Source: Streptomyces adustus
GTDB taxonomy: Bacteria; Actinomycetota; Actinomycetes; Streptomycetales; Streptomycetaceae
DNA length: 64,000 nt
Reading direction: 5' to 3'
Assembly (NCBI RefSeq): GCF_009377175.1
Contig: NZ_VJZD01000022.1
Location: 1-64,000, forward strand
The position numbers were made by a program, and so were the translations under genes. Shown piece by piece: positions 42,660-52,204 of this stretch. Below the pieces are notes generated by a model. That model was not told the DNA's origin and made no database searches. It saw only the letters and a list, made by a program, of their open reading frames with translations. Numbering within the stretch: position 1 is the first letter of the stretch; every line of letters begins with the position of its first letter.

Positions 42660-43375
42660 ATGCGGACGAACCCGGTCGCCGGGCATTGGCGCACCATGAT
42701 GGGCCGAAGCTCTGACGAGCAGCACCGGTCCGCCACGTCCCTGGAGCTCTTCTTCGACCTGTGCTTCGCCGTGGTGGTGGCGCAGGCGTCCGCGAGCCTG
42801 CACGGCACGCTGACGCGGGGGGACTTCGCCGATGGCGTGCTGCGCTTCGCGCTGGTCTTCTTCACCATCTGGTGGGCGTGGATGAACTTCACATGGTTCG
42901 CGTCCGCCTACGACCCGGACGACGTCACGTACCGACTGGCGGTGCCCGTGCAGATCACGGGGGCACTCGTCCTCGCCGCCGCCGGTGTACGCCGCGCGTT
43001 CGAGGACAGGGCTCTGCGCGTCATCACGCTCGGGTACGTGGTGCTGCGTACGGCGTTGGCCGCACCGTGGCTGCGTGCCGCACTGTCCGACTCCGTCAGA
43101 CGCAGGACCGCGCTACGCTCCGCCGCCGGTGTGGCGATGTGTCAACTCGGCTGGGTGGAACTGCTGTTCGTGCGGTCACTGTTCTGGCGGCAGTCTTCCT
43201 GATCACGGTCTGGGTCGTGGACCTGCGGCCACACCAAAGAAGCTGGGCCGAGTGGATTGCGTTCCCCGTTGCCGTGGTCGGGGTCCTGCTGGCCGCCTGG
43301 TCATCGGCACCCGCGCTGCTCGCCGGTGTGCTGACGGCGGCACTGGGCGCGGTGGTCACGGTGCCCCGTCGGTGA
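42660..43375 (+). pseudogene. Low-temperature requirement protein A (LtrA) remnant
   Basis: The first 170 codons (to about 43165) match the LtrA membrane family: 'RSATSLELFFDLCFAVVVAQ', then 'FFTIWWAWMNFTWFASAYDP'. The frame then stops at 43202, while hydrophobic C-terminal-like sequence ('VLAAVFLITVWVVDLRPHQR' and on to 43375) continues in the +2 frame. The central HHIAERYG region of the family is absent. A frameshift plus loss of roughly half the gene is inferred. Confidence 0.7.
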
Positions 43376-43417
43376 CCAGCCTCCACGGCAGGATCCCGGG
43401 GCGGGCCAAGACGAAAG

Positions 43418-43461
43418 GGCCGCGCGGACGGACCCCGTACAGGAAGTCTCTCCGCGCGGCC
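43418..43461. terminator. GC-rich hairpin between convergent genes
   Basis: Perfect 11-bp arms, GGCCGCGCGGA (43418-43428) and TCCGCGCGGCC (43451-43461), enclose a 22-base loop between the LtrA remnant and the convergent hydrolase gene. Confidence 0.55.
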
Positions 43462-43556
43462 GCAACGTCGCCTTGTCGGCCCATCGTTCGTACCGCCGTA
43501 CCGATCGGATTGGCCACCTCCTCGGGCCGGGACGGAGGTGAGGGCGGTGCGTGGTG

Positions 43557-44528
43557 TCAGCCCGCGTGGAGCGCCGTGTGCAGGACGCCGGTGGCCAGCG
43601 TGATGGCGGCCTCGGCGGCATGAGTCTCGCGCAGCGCGTTGAGCATCACGAAGTCGTGGATGATGCCCTGGAAGCGCACCGCGGTGACCGGGACGCCGGC
43701 CTCGCGCAGTTTGTTGGCGTAGGCCTCGCCCTCGTCGCGGAGCACGTCGGCCTCGCCGGTGATGACCAGGGCCGGGGGCAGACCGGTGAGCTGCTCGGTG
43801 GTGGCGCGCAGCGGGGACGCGGTGATCTGGGCGCGCTCGGCCTCGTCGGTCGTGTACTGGTCCCAGAACCACTGCATGCCGTCGCGGCGCAGGAAGTACC
43901 CGGTGGCGAACTGGTGGTAGGAGCCGGTGTCGAAGCTCGCGTCGGTCACCGGGTAGAACAGCACTTGCTGGACCAGCGGGATCCCGCCGCGCTCCTTGGC
44001 CATCAGGGTGAGCGCGGCGGCCATGTTGCCGCCCACGGAGTCGCCGGCCACGGCCAGCCGGGAGCCGTCCAGGTCCTTGGACGAGCCCTGCTCGACGACC
44101 CACTTGGCGACCGTGTAGTTCTGCTCGATGGCGACCGGGTAGCGGACCTCGGGGGACAGGTCGTACTCGGGGAAGACCACGGCGGCGCCCGCGCCGACGG
44201 CGAGCTCGCGCACCAGACGGTCGTGGGTGTGGGCGTTGCCGAACACCCAGCCCGCGCCGTGGATGTAGAGGATCACCGGCAGGACGCCCTCGGCGTTGGC
44301 AGGCTTGACGATGCGGGCCCGGACACTGCCCGTCGGACCACCCGAGACGGTGATCCACTCCTCGTCGACCGCCGGCTTGTCGAGCTCGCCGGACTGCACC
44401 TCGTCGACCGCCTTGCGGCCTTCGGCCGGGGGGAGGTCGAAGAGGTAGGGCGGGTTGGCCGTGGCCTCGGCGAATGCGGCTGCGGCGGGCTCCAGGACCG
44501 GCTGGACCGGTGCGACGGCGTCGGACAT
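43557..44528 (-). CDS. Alpha/beta hydrolase, hormone-sensitive-lipase type
   Basis: A 323-residue esterase of the HSL family (alpha/beta hydrolase fold 3). The oxyanion motif is 'YIHGAGWVFG', the nucleophile Ser is in 'VAGDSVGGNMA', and the acid Asp and His are in 'GEADVLRDEGEAYA' and 'GIIHDFVML'. No signal peptide. It hydrolyses acyl or acetyl esters; the physiological substrate is unknown. Confidence 0.92.
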   Translation of the reverse strand: MSDAVAPVQPVLEPAAAAFAEATANPPYLFDLPPAEGRKAVDEVQSGELDKPAVDEEWITVSGGPTGSVRARIVKPANAEGVLPVILYIHGAGWVFGNAHTHDRLVRELAVGAGAAVVFPEYDLSPEVRYPVAIEQNYTVAKWVVEQGSSKDLDGSRLAVAGDSVGGNMAAALTLMAKERGGIPLVQQVLFYPVTDASFDTGSYHQFATGYFLRRDGMQWFWDQYTTDEAERAQITASPLRATTEQLTGLPPALVITGEADVLRDEGEAYANKLREAGVPVTAVRFQGIIHDFVMLNALRETHAAEAAITLATGVLHTALHAG

Positions 44529-44983
44529 GTGAATCTCCCGGGTTGATGTGATGCGCCGGTCTCTCCGGCGAGGTGAGGCGGCTCCCGGCAGGCGCAGAGG
44601 TCCGTGGAGTCGCCAATCGCGATGCTAGGCGCGCACAGGCGGCGGGAATTGTCCACGAGCGCACTGGAGCTGTCCCGACAGCGCAGGACAAGGCAGTGCA
44701 CTGTCGGAACGTATCCAGTGCACTGCTGGGGATACACCGACGCTTCGGCTCGAAATAGCGTGACGGCACAGCAGTCGAGAGTCGCCGGGTCCGGACCTTT
44801 GCAGCGCACGGAGTTATCGCCCGGAGAGCGGATAGGTCGAGGCTGGGACGCGGTCGTCGCGCATCCTCCGATGCTCTCCTTTCGTCGCTGTTCACACACA
44901 GGGAAGTCGATGCCGACGCAAGCGCAATCGACGCCGTTCATCCCGCAGAAGGTTGCCGAAAGGAGTCCACGCCCGTCGGTGGG
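44529..44983. other. Intergenic region
   Basis: Upstream region of the hydrolase gene; two short inverted CAGTGCACTG-like stretches near 44692-44722 (AGTGCACTG occurs twice) could be operators. No gene is supported. Confidence 0.4.
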
Positions 44984-45260
44984 CTGGTTCCCCACGCCAC
45001 CGACAACGCCGCGGACCCGGTCGTCCACAACGCGAAGATCCACACCGGAGACCTGGTCCGCCCGCAGGCCGAGGCGATCGCCATCCGTGCCGGTGTCGTC
45101 ACGGTCGTCCGTGACGACAACGACGTCGCCTCCCACGTCGGCCCGGACACGAAGGTGGTCGAGGCCCTCGGCCGCCGGATGGTTCCAGGCCTCAACGACA
45201 CGCATCTGCATGTCATCCGAGGCGGGCTCAACTACGTACTGGAGCCAGAGAGACCGTCAG
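44984..45260 (+). pseudogene. 5' fragment of amidohydrolase (YtcJ-like)
   Basis: In one frame the translation 'DPVVHNAKIHTGDLVRPQAE' followed by 'GRRMVPGLNDTHLHVIRGG' and 'LNYVLE' corresponds to the N-terminal beta domain and the first metal motif (THLH) of YtcJ-type amidohydrolases. Similarity ends after about 90 codons, and no good start remains. The catalytic remainder is missing. Confidence 0.7.
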
Positions 45261-45453
45261 CCCTGTGCGGTCCGCACACTGGCGCAGCAAGACTACTCCG
45301 GCATGCCCGACCAGCCTCTTCCCATCCGCCCCCACCGACAGCCGACGGTCCCACCCTGTACTCTCGACCACCAGAAAAGTGTCCTGACTCGCGCACCAGA
45401 TCCGACCTCAGCAATGAAGTCTTCGCTACCGGTTGACGCTTTCTTTCGGGGGG

Positions 45454-45732
45454 ATGAGTACCCAGAGTGTCTGGGCCTACGTGGTGATTACTGCCACCTG
45501 TATCGCCCTCATCTATACGCACGCTGACGGAAACGTCTACCAGTTCAAGAAGGGGAGCTTTCGGACCCCCGTGCGTTCGGGTGAGGAGCTCGATGCACTG
45601 TATGACCCCGCCGGATATGCACCGCCGACGATCACTTCGAGAGTCACCGGAAAGCGAGCCTTCCCGTACTTCACGGTGGTTTGCCTCCCGCTGCTTGTAA
45701 CGGCAACGAGCACCTTCGTCAATGGCCTTTGA
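45454..45732 (+). CDS. Small hypothetical membrane protein
   Basis: A 92-residue protein with one N-terminal ('VWAYVVITATCIALIY') and one C-terminal ('VVCLPLLVTATSTFV') hydrophobic helix around a polar loop. GGGGGG lies a few bases before the ATG. Unknown function. Confidence 0.5.
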   Translation: MSTQSVWAYVVITATCIALIYTHADGNVYQFKKGSFRTPVRSGEELDALYDPAGYAPPTITSRVTGKRAFPYFTVVCLPLLVTATSTFVNGL

Positions 45733-45864
45733 CTCCTAGGAAACCCATTCCAGATGCTCGATCACCGGAAAGGTGCCCCGACTCCTTCACCGAAGCCGCA
45801 CACGACACCTGCGTCCTTGCAGGACAGCCACACCATCCTGCTGTCAAGCCGCCACCTGACGTAA

Positions 45865-46854
45865 TTACGCTGAATAGTCGGGGTCAACCGTGCGCTGCTC
45901 ACCGGACAGGCCGTGAATCTGCCAGTCGCGAGGTGACATGCCGTAAGCAGCACGGAAAACACGGCTGAAATGGCTGGGGCTCACGAACCCCCAGCGTCGG
46001 GCGATGGTCGCCACCCCGAGTCCCCGAGCCGGGGACCGCAGAAGATCCCGACGGCACCGCTCCAGCCGCTCCGCCCGGATCCACTCCCCGACGGTGGTTC
46101 CCTCCAGCTGGAACAACTTGTGCAGGTAGCGCACCGAAATGAAGTGAGCGGCGGCGATCGCGGTGGGTGACAGGTGCGGGTCGGAGAGGTTCTGCAAGAT
46201 GTGGTCCTTCACTCGCGCCATCATGGCCGTGGCGGTCTCAGGAGCCTGCGGCCTGAAGCGGCCGCGCCGCTCGTTGATGACCAGCGCCAGCAGGTCGAGC
46301 CCGGTGGCGACGAACTGGCGGCCGACGACTTCGTCGAAGCCCGCCGCCTCGCGCGCCATGCGCGCAAAATAGGTCGCCACCAGTGCGGCACCTCCGTCAC
46401 GACCCGAGAACGCACTCGCAGTCGACGCGTGAAGGTCTTCGTCCCGCACGCGTAGCTCCTTTCGAGGGAATTGAAAGGAGGTGAAGCGGAAATCGCCCTC
46501 AACTTTCTTTCTGAACACGCGAGACGAATCAGAAATGGAGAAATTTCCCGGCTCTATCAGGCACTCTCTCCCGTCCTGCTCCTTGACGGCGCTTCCTCTG
46601 CGCTGAAGCGTGAGGATGAGGTATTCCTTCCCGTCCCTGGCTATCAGGCGCTTGCTGCGCGTCACCTCTTGAGAGCCGGCCTGGACGTCCGACACCTGTG
46701 TGGCACCCAATTGATGGGTGACGATCCTCCCTGGTGACGGATCTTCCTCCAGGATATTGACATCGAGCGGTACGAACGTCCGGGACACCGCTTCATGCCA
46801 GCGCTCGCTGCGGTCGGCTGCGGACAGCTCCGCGGTGGAAAGGACGACGGACAT
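45865..46854 (-). CDS. AraC-family transcriptional regulator
   Basis: A 329-residue regulator. An N-terminal cupin-like AraC_binding_2 domain (about 20-190) is followed by two helix-turn-helix motifs at the C-terminus ('LSPTAIAAAHFISVRYLHKL' and 'GLGVATIARRWGFVSPSHFS' then 'RVFRAAYG'). ATG at 46854 is favoured by AAGGGG just upstream over the ATG at 46875. It resembles Streptomyces/Rhodococcus regulators acting on aromatic or nitrile metabolism; no obvious target is nearby. Confidence 0.88.
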   Translation of the reverse strand: MSVVLSTAELSAADRSERWHEAVSRTFVPLDVNILEEDPSPGRIVTHQLGATQVSDVQAGSQEVTRSKRLIARDGKEYLILTLQRRGSAVKEQDGRECLIEPGNFSISDSSRVFRKKVEGDFRFTSFQFPRKELRVRDEDLHASTASAFSGRDGGAALVATYFARMAREAAGFDEVVGRQFVATGLDLLALVINERRGRFRPQAPETATAMMARVKDHILQNLSDPHLSPTAIAAAHFISVRYLHKLFQLEGTTVGEWIRAERLERCRRDLLRSPARGLGVATIARRWGFVSPSHFSRVFRAAYGMSPRDWQIHGLSGEQRTVDPDYSA

Positions 46855-47018
46855 GGGGCCCCTTGAGAACGTCATCGACAGGCGGTTCGGATCCGGTCAC
46901 CGGACAGCCCGATAACCGAAGAACCGCCGTTCCTACCGGAACACCGTGCCAGCTGGCCCGCGCCGGCACATCGCGTGAATCCGCTAGATCGGCCGAGGGT
47001 GACGGACCGAGGCGCCTC

Positions 47019-47255
47019 TCACTCGATGGCTCCGCCGGTGGCACCGGCGGCGGCGTAGCGCCGAGCGACGATGAGCATGACGGCGGCTGGGTCGGACGCC
47101 ATGACTGTGGTGGCCATGATGGCGTTCCACTGGTTCGTGTGGGCATCGATGTACTGGTAGATGCCCAGGGTGATCGGCAGCCGAAGAACAGCAGCAGGTG
47201 TGCCGCGGCGGACACGATGTACATCCACGGGGCCAGCCGCTCCTAGAAACGCGCC
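47019..47255 (-). pseudogene. Deletion scar joining MalF start to MalG end
   Basis: Immediately after the binding-protein gene the minus strand reads 'ERLAPWMYIVSAAAHLLLFF', like the start of a MalF-type permease. In a shifted frame it then reads 'GIYQYIDAHTNQWNAIMATT' followed by 'VMAS' and ends 'AAGATGGAIE', the conserved end of a MalG-type permease. Everything between, around 1.7 kb in intact operons, is gone. The importer therefore has no permease here. Confidence 0.7.
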
Positions 47256-47264
47256 CGGGCCGGG

Positions 47265-48518
47265 TCAGTTACTGGTCGCGATCTGCTGGGCATGGCTGAG
47301 GGCTTCCTCCGGTGTCTGCTCGCCCGTCAGCGCGGCCTGGATCGCGGTGTGTATCCCGGTCGCCGCCTTGGGCCACTTGACGCCGAGCTTGGCGGTACGG
47401 GGCCGCGCCGATTCCACGCTCTGGACGAAGGCAGCCATCGACGGGACCTGCTCGGCGTACTGGGAGGCCACGGTGGAGCGGGAGGGCACGGTGAAGTGCT
47501 GCTTGGCCAGGGCGAGCATGCTGGAGGAATCGTTCAGGCAGGCGAGGACCTGGGCGGCCTTCTCCTGCCGGGCCTTGGAAGGGCTCTGCGGAACCGTCCA
47601 CACCTCACCGCCGAGCGGCGTGACCGGGGTCTGCCCGGTCCGGGGAACGGGGACGGAGGCCACTCCCCAGTGCAGGTTCTCGTCCTTGTTCAGGGCCGGG
47701 ATCCGCCACGGACCGTTGAGCATCATGGCTGTCTTTCCGTTGGCGAACTGGTCGTGGACGTCGGCCTGCGTCCAGTTCAGCACCGACTTCGACATGGAGC
47801 CGCTCTTCACCAGGTCGACCCACAGCTGGAGTGCCTGCGCGGCCTGCGGGGTGTCCAGTTGCTTCTCGTCCCCGCCGTTGGACCACAGGAAGGGCAGGAA
47901 CTGCCAACTGCTCTCGAACGTGGCGTTCGCGTCGACCGCCATGCCATAGCGCCCGGGACGGGTCAGCTTGGCCGCAGCGGTCTTCAGCTCGTCCCAGCTC
48001 CTCGGCACGGCGACACCGGCCTTGGCGAGCATGTCCTTGTTGTAGAAGAGGGCGACCGTGCTGACGTCGGGCGCGAGACCGTACACCTTGCCCTGGTAGG
48101 TGCCCGCCGACAGGATGCCCTTGGCGAAGCCGCTGGAGTCGATGCCGTACTGGTCCAGCGGGGTCAGCACGCCGGTCTGCGCGATCTGTTGCAGGTCGGG
48201 GTTGTCCAGCATCAACAGGTCGGGAAGGGTGCGCGACGACGCCTGCCGCAGGACCCTGGGGACGAGCGACGCCGTCGGAACGCTCGTCTGCTCGACCTTT
48301 ACGCCGGCGGTCCTGCCGCAGGCGGTGAGTATCTCGCCCCATTGGCTGTGTTCGGATGCGTCGGTGTAGTAGTCGAGCGCCGTGATGGACGTGACCTCGC
48401 TGGTGGCGGACCCGGTGCCGGTTCCGCCACCGCACCCGGTGGCGGCCAGTGCCAGGGCGATGGTTCCGGTCAAGGCGGCGTCGATCCGCCGCGCCGGCGG
48501 TCTGGCCAGTGAGAACAT
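47265..48518 (-). CDS. Extracellular sugar-binding lipoprotein, orphaned
   Basis: A 417-residue CUT1-type solute-binding protein. The signal peptide ends in the lipobox 'LAATGC'. Typical features are 'LPDLLMLDNPDLQQIAQTGV', 'VYGLAPDVSTVALFYNKDML' and 'GKTAMMLNGPWRIPAL'. It is intact, but its permease genes have been reduced to a fusion scar directly downstream, so it can function only with another transporter. The ligand is unknown. Confidence 0.88.
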   Translation of the reverse strand: MFSLARPPARRIDAALTGTIALALAATGCGGGTGTGSATSEVTSITALDYYTDASEHSQWGEILTACGRTAGVKVEQTSVPTASLVPRVLRQASSRTLPDLLMLDNPDLQQIAQTGVLTPLDQYGIDSSGFAKGILSAGTYQGKVYGLAPDVSTVALFYNKDMLAKAGVAVPRSWDELKTAAAKLTRPGRYGMAVDANATFESSWQFLPFLWSNGGDEKQLDTPQAAQALQLWVDLVKSGSMSKSVLNWTQADVHDQFANGKTAMMLNGPWRIPALNKDENLHWGVASVPVPRTGQTPVTPLGGEVWTVPQSPSKARQEKAAQVLACLNDSSSMLALAKQHFTVPSRSTVASQYAEQVPSMAAFVQSVESARPRTAKLGVKWPKAATGIHTAIQAALTGEQTPEEALSHAQQIATSN

Positions 48519-48599
48519 GCTGATGCCTTTGCCGAGGGACGTCTCCGACGCATGTTATAGGGCTCTGTACGAAGACGTTTGACCACCCCTTTCCCCTGC

Positions 48600-49364
48600 T
48601 CAGAGGGGCTGTCGAAGCTCGTTGCCGTCGCCGCGACCGGTGCCCTGTCCGGCGGCTTCCCGGATCATCGCCACCACGGCGTCGGGATGCGACAACATGA
48701 CGGCGTGTGAGCCGTCCAGCAGGTGTTCGGTGGCCGCCATGCGTTGTGCCATGAAGCGCTGAGCGGTGGGGTTGAGCATCCGGTCTGCGGTCGCGATGGC
48801 GTACCAGGACGGCTTTACGGCCCATGCCGGCGCGCCCGATCTGCTGGTCAGCGCGCTGTGGGCGATCGGGCGTTGTGCCACGGACATCACCTTCTTCAGA
48901 TGGGGCGGCAGGTCGGCCGCGTACACCTCCGGGAACCGTTCCTCGCTGATGTAGAGCTCGCTGTCCGGGCCGCCGGGAAGCTGCGCCGGAAGGTCGGCGG
49001 CGAAGGTCGCGTCGGTCGCCGGCATGGGGGGAAATCGGCTTGTGATGTCCAGGACGCACTCGCCGGCGTCGAGGCCGAACGCCGCGACGTAGCACAGCGC
49101 CACGACGTTGTCGGCGTCGGTGGCGGCGTGCGTGATGACCGCGCCGCCGTAGCCGTGGCCGACCAGCACGACAGGGACACCGATGTCGGCGACCACGCTC
49201 CTGATGTAGGCAGCGTCCTGCGTCAGGCTGCGCAGCGGATTCGCCGGGGCGCGCACGGTCGAACCGGCAGCGTGAAGGAGGCTGATGACCCCCGCCCAGG
49301 ACGAGGCATCGGTGAACGCCCCGTGCACGAGCACGATGGTCGGCCGTGGGGGGACAGGTGGCAT
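48600..49364 (-). CDS. Alpha/beta hydrolase
   Basis: A 254-residue alpha/beta hydrolase. The fold start is 'TIVLVHGAFTDASSWAGVIS'; the nucleophile elbow is 'LVGHGYGGAVI', where the usual Ser is replaced by Tyr (GHGYGG instead of GHSYGG or GHSMGG). Two residues before Tyr is His and Gly, so no Ser, Cys or Asp stands at the elbow position. Catalysis is thus doubtful unless this is misread. The C-terminal His is in 'LLDGSHAVMLSHPD'. ATG at 49364 is chosen by family length. Confidence 0.82.
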   Translation of the reverse strand: MPPVPPRPTIVLVHGAFTDASSWAGVISLLHAAGSTVRAPANPLRSLTQDAAYIRSVVADIGVPVVLVGHGYGGAVITHAATDADNVVALCYVAAFGLDAGECVLDITSRFPPMPATDATFAADLPAQLPGGPDSELYISEERFPEVYAADLPPHLKKVMSVAQRPIAHSALTSRSGAPAWAVKPSWYAIATADRMLNPTAQRFMAQRMAATEHLLDGSHAVMLSHPDAVVAMIREAAGQGTGRGDGNELRQPL

Positions 49365-49447
49365 GACGGTGCCCTCCGATTGAGTTCGCTGTCCCAGCCA
49401 AGTGGGTTCAGGCGCGGAGGGGCATCGCGTGAACGTACCAATCATCC

Positions 49448-52204
49448 TCAGGACCGGTCGGCGTCGGGCACGGCCATGACCATGTTGGCGAGCTGGACCC
49501 GGGAGTTCACTGCCAGTTTGCGGAAGACGGAGGTCAGGTGTGTGTTGACCGTATGCGGTGAGACGACGAGCATGTCGGCGGCCGACCGGTTGGTGTGACC
49601 CTCGGCGATCAGGCGCGCGACCTTCTTCTCCGAGGCCGTGAGGGCGCCCCATCCCTGGACGGGGCGCTGCTTGGTCACCATCCTTCCGCTGCCGGCCCCC
49701 GCGCCGTCCAGGTCAGGCCGCAGGCGGGCCGCCGCGGCGTGGGCGCCCGACTCGGCGAACATGGCGTGAGCCTGCGTCAGGGCGGCCGCTGCCTGGGGGT
49801 TTCGGCCCGCTGCGAGGAGTGCCTGTCCGAGATCGGCGTACGCTGCGGCGCGGACCAGCGGGCGCGGGCTTGCCTTGAGCAGTGCCACAGAGTGTTCGAG
49901 GAGGGCGAGATCGTTCTTGGCGAGCCCAAGGGCCTGGGCAGCGATACCCGTGGCGGTCGGCGTGGCGGGGTTCCGTTCGGCGTGTGTCTCGGCCTGTGCG
50001 GCCAGGTCCTCGGCGAGCTCCCGATCCGCACCGCGCAGGGCCATGCGTATCGCGGAGTCGACCCAGTCGCGCAACAGCCGCCAACGCATGAAGACACCTT
50101 CTCGCTGCACCTGTCGGATCTTGTCGACGGCAAGCCCGAAGTCTCCGTCGGCCTCGGCGTGGACGGCTTCCAGGAAGCGCACCGCGGCCGTATTGCCCGG
50201 GTTCGGTTTGACCAACAGCCTTTCCCGCGCCGCCACCAGGTGTTCCCGCGCCGCTTCCCGGTCGCCGCGCAGCAGAGCGATCCGGGAGCGGATCACGCGA
50301 GCGTTCACCTGCTGGACGGGTACCTGTACGTCGTCTTCCAGGCGCTCCACGGTCGCGAAGTCGGCGTCGGCGTCGTCGAGCCGACCGAGCCCCAGATCGT
50401 GCTGGCCCTGTGCCCACAGCATCATCGCCTGACGCATCGTCCCGGCGTTGTCCGCTGCTTGCATGAGCAGTCGTCCGCCGCACGCGAAGTCGTCCATATG
50501 CAGGTGCGCGACGATCTCTTCGGGAAGAAATGCGGAATCGATGGTGCTGAGCGCGGCGAAGCGCTCCAGAGCGACGGCGTTCTCACCCGCGTTCTGCGCG
50601 ATCTCGCCGAGCCCGGACAGGGCCAGGACGTGCGCCTCCCGGTCACCGATCGCGGTGGCGGCCCGCAGCGCGGTCTCGCCGGCCTCACGGGCCGCGGCGA
50701 GATCCTGGCCCCGGGACAGAGCCAGCGCCCGCAGGGCGGCCAGCCTCGCCGCGGCCTCCGGAGCGGCGCCTCCGACGGCGAGGGCCGATTCGGCCCGGCG
50801 GCGCAGCTCATCGGCGAGATCCAGGTTCCACAGCGTCGCACCGAGGGCGGCCTGCAGCCGGCTGATCACCTCCAGCGACGGTCGGCAGGCCAGCAGCCGG
50901 TCACCGATCGACAGCGCTTCTCGACTCCTGCCGGCCCGGGTCAGGCAGAGGATCGTCTGCTCACCCACCTCGAACCTCAAAGGCCGTGCGGGCGACACCA
51001 GTTCGAGCGCACGCGTCATCAGGTCGGCCGCGAGCCCCGGCGTGACCGGCTGCACATTCTCGGCGGCTCGCCGCAGCAGCGCCACGGCCTCCTCGTCCCC
51101 GGGCAGAGCGCCCCTGAGGATGTGCGGCACCGCGTCGATCGGCTGGTGGCCCGCGGCCACAAGGCGGCCGGCAGCCTCCCGATGCAGAGCCTTTCGTGCG
51201 GATGGCGGCACGTCGACGTAGACGGCCTGGCGCAGCAGATCATGTCGGAAGACCAGCTGGTCGCCGTCGTCGTCCAGAAGTCCGGAGCGCACCGCCTCCT
51301 CGAGCGCCGAGATCAGCATGGCGGGCGGTTGGCCGTACAGCGCGGCGGCGTCGTGGAAGCCGAACCTGCGCCCCAGCACGGCTCCCATCTGAAGGAAGCG
51401 CAGGGTGCTGGGTTGCAGGGATTTGAGTCTGCCGCGCACACCCAGCACGAGCGTCGAGGGCACGAGATCCCCCGAGGCCTCGGGGCTGTCCAGTCCCGCG
51501 AGCATCTCGACCGCGAGAAACGGGTTCCCTCCGGCCCCGTCGAGCAGGTGCCGTATCCGCTCGTCAACGGCCGCTCCCAAGGTGTCGGCTGCCAGCTGGC
51601 GGATGGCCGCGCCGGACAGCGGCGCCAAGGGCACAGTGACCGTCGGAAGTCCGTCGGCCGCGGCCGCGACGATCTCTTCCGCCGGTCCGGCGGGATCCAG
51701 GCGCCCGGCCAGCATCCACAGGACCGGCGAGGTCCTCAGGCGTGCCGGGAGCTGCTTCAGGGCAAACCGGCTCAGCGGGTCGGCCCACTGCGCGTCGTCC
51801 AGGCCGATCAGCACCGGCGCACTGCAGGCTCTGCCTTCGATCGCCTCCGCGAGGCGCTCCACCAGCCAGATCCGCTGATCCTGATTCCGCGCGAGATCGG
51901 CGAAGGCGTCGTCGGACAGCAGCGGCTGGTCGCCGTGCAGGACGCAGGCCGCCAACGACGAGAGGGGCACGATGTGGTGCAGCTCGTCGGCCTTGCCGAG
52001 GCCGACGGAGAATCCCGCCGCCCTGGCCCTGGTGACGGTCTCGGCGAGCAACGTGGTCTTGCCGATGCCCGGTTCCCCCTGGATCAGGGCCAACCCGCCG
52101 CTTCCGGTGCGGGCCACCGAGGCGATCAGTGCTTGAAGTTGTTCGAGTTCGGCCTCTCGGCCGCGCAGACCGCTACGCGTCAGCGATTCGCCTGACCCCA
52201 TCAC
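49448..52204 (-). CDS. LAL-type LuxR-family regulator with AAA ATPase domain
   Basis: A 918-residue large ATP-binding LuxR regulator. Walker A 'IQGEPGIGKTTLLAE' (about residues 40-55), Walker B 'VLIGLDDAQWAD', a long tetratricopeptide-like helical middle, and a C-terminal LuxR helix-turn-helix ('LTASEKKVARLIAEGHTNRS' then 'VSPHTVNTHLTSVFRKLAVN'). Such proteins usually activate specialised-metabolism or sugar genes. No biosynthetic cluster is visible in the window, so its target is unknown. It ends 80 bp upstream of the hydrolase gene on the same strand. Confidence 0.92.
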   Translation of the reverse strand: MMGSGESLTRSGLRGREAELEQLQALIASVARTGSGGLALIQGEPGIGKTTLLAETVTRARAAGFSVGLGKADELHHIVPLSSLAACVLHGDQPLLSDDAFADLARNQDQRIWLVERLAEAIEGRACSAPVLIGLDDAQWADPLSRFALKQLPARLRTSPVLWMLAGRLDPAGPAEEIVAAAADGLPTVTVPLAPLSGAAIRQLAADTLGAAVDERIRHLLDGAGGNPFLAVEMLAGLDSPEASGDLVPSTLVLGVRGRLKSLQPSTLRFLQMGAVLGRRFGFHDAAALYGQPPAMLISALEEAVRSGLLDDDGDQLVFRHDLLRQAVYVDVPPSARKALHREAAGRLVAAGHQPIDAVPHILRGALPGDEEAVALLRRAAENVQPVTPGLAADLMTRALELVSPARPLRFEVGEQTILCLTRAGRSREALSIGDRLLACRPSLEVISRLQAALGATLWNLDLADELRRRAESALAVGGAAPEAAARLAALRALALSRGQDLAAAREAGETALRAATAIGDREAHVLALSGLGEIAQNAGENAVALERFAALSTIDSAFLPEEIVAHLHMDDFACGGRLLMQAADNAGTMRQAMMLWAQGQHDLGLGRLDDADADFATVERLEDDVQVPVQQVNARVIRSRIALLRGDREAAREHLVAARERLLVKPNPGNTAAVRFLEAVHAEADGDFGLAVDKIRQVQREGVFMRWRLLRDWVDSAIRMALRGADRELAEDLAAQAETHAERNPATPTATGIAAQALGLAKNDLALLEHSVALLKASPRPLVRAAAYADLGQALLAAGRNPQAAAALTQAHAMFAESGAHAAAARLRPDLDGAGAGSGRMVTKQRPVQGWGALTASEKKVARLIAEGHTNRSAADMLVVSPHTVNTHLTSVFRKLAVNSRVQLANMVMAVPDADRS

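Noticed and set aside
49595..52195. 866-residue plus-strand open frame
   Set aside because: It lies entirely opposite the LAL regulator, and its translation has no family features.
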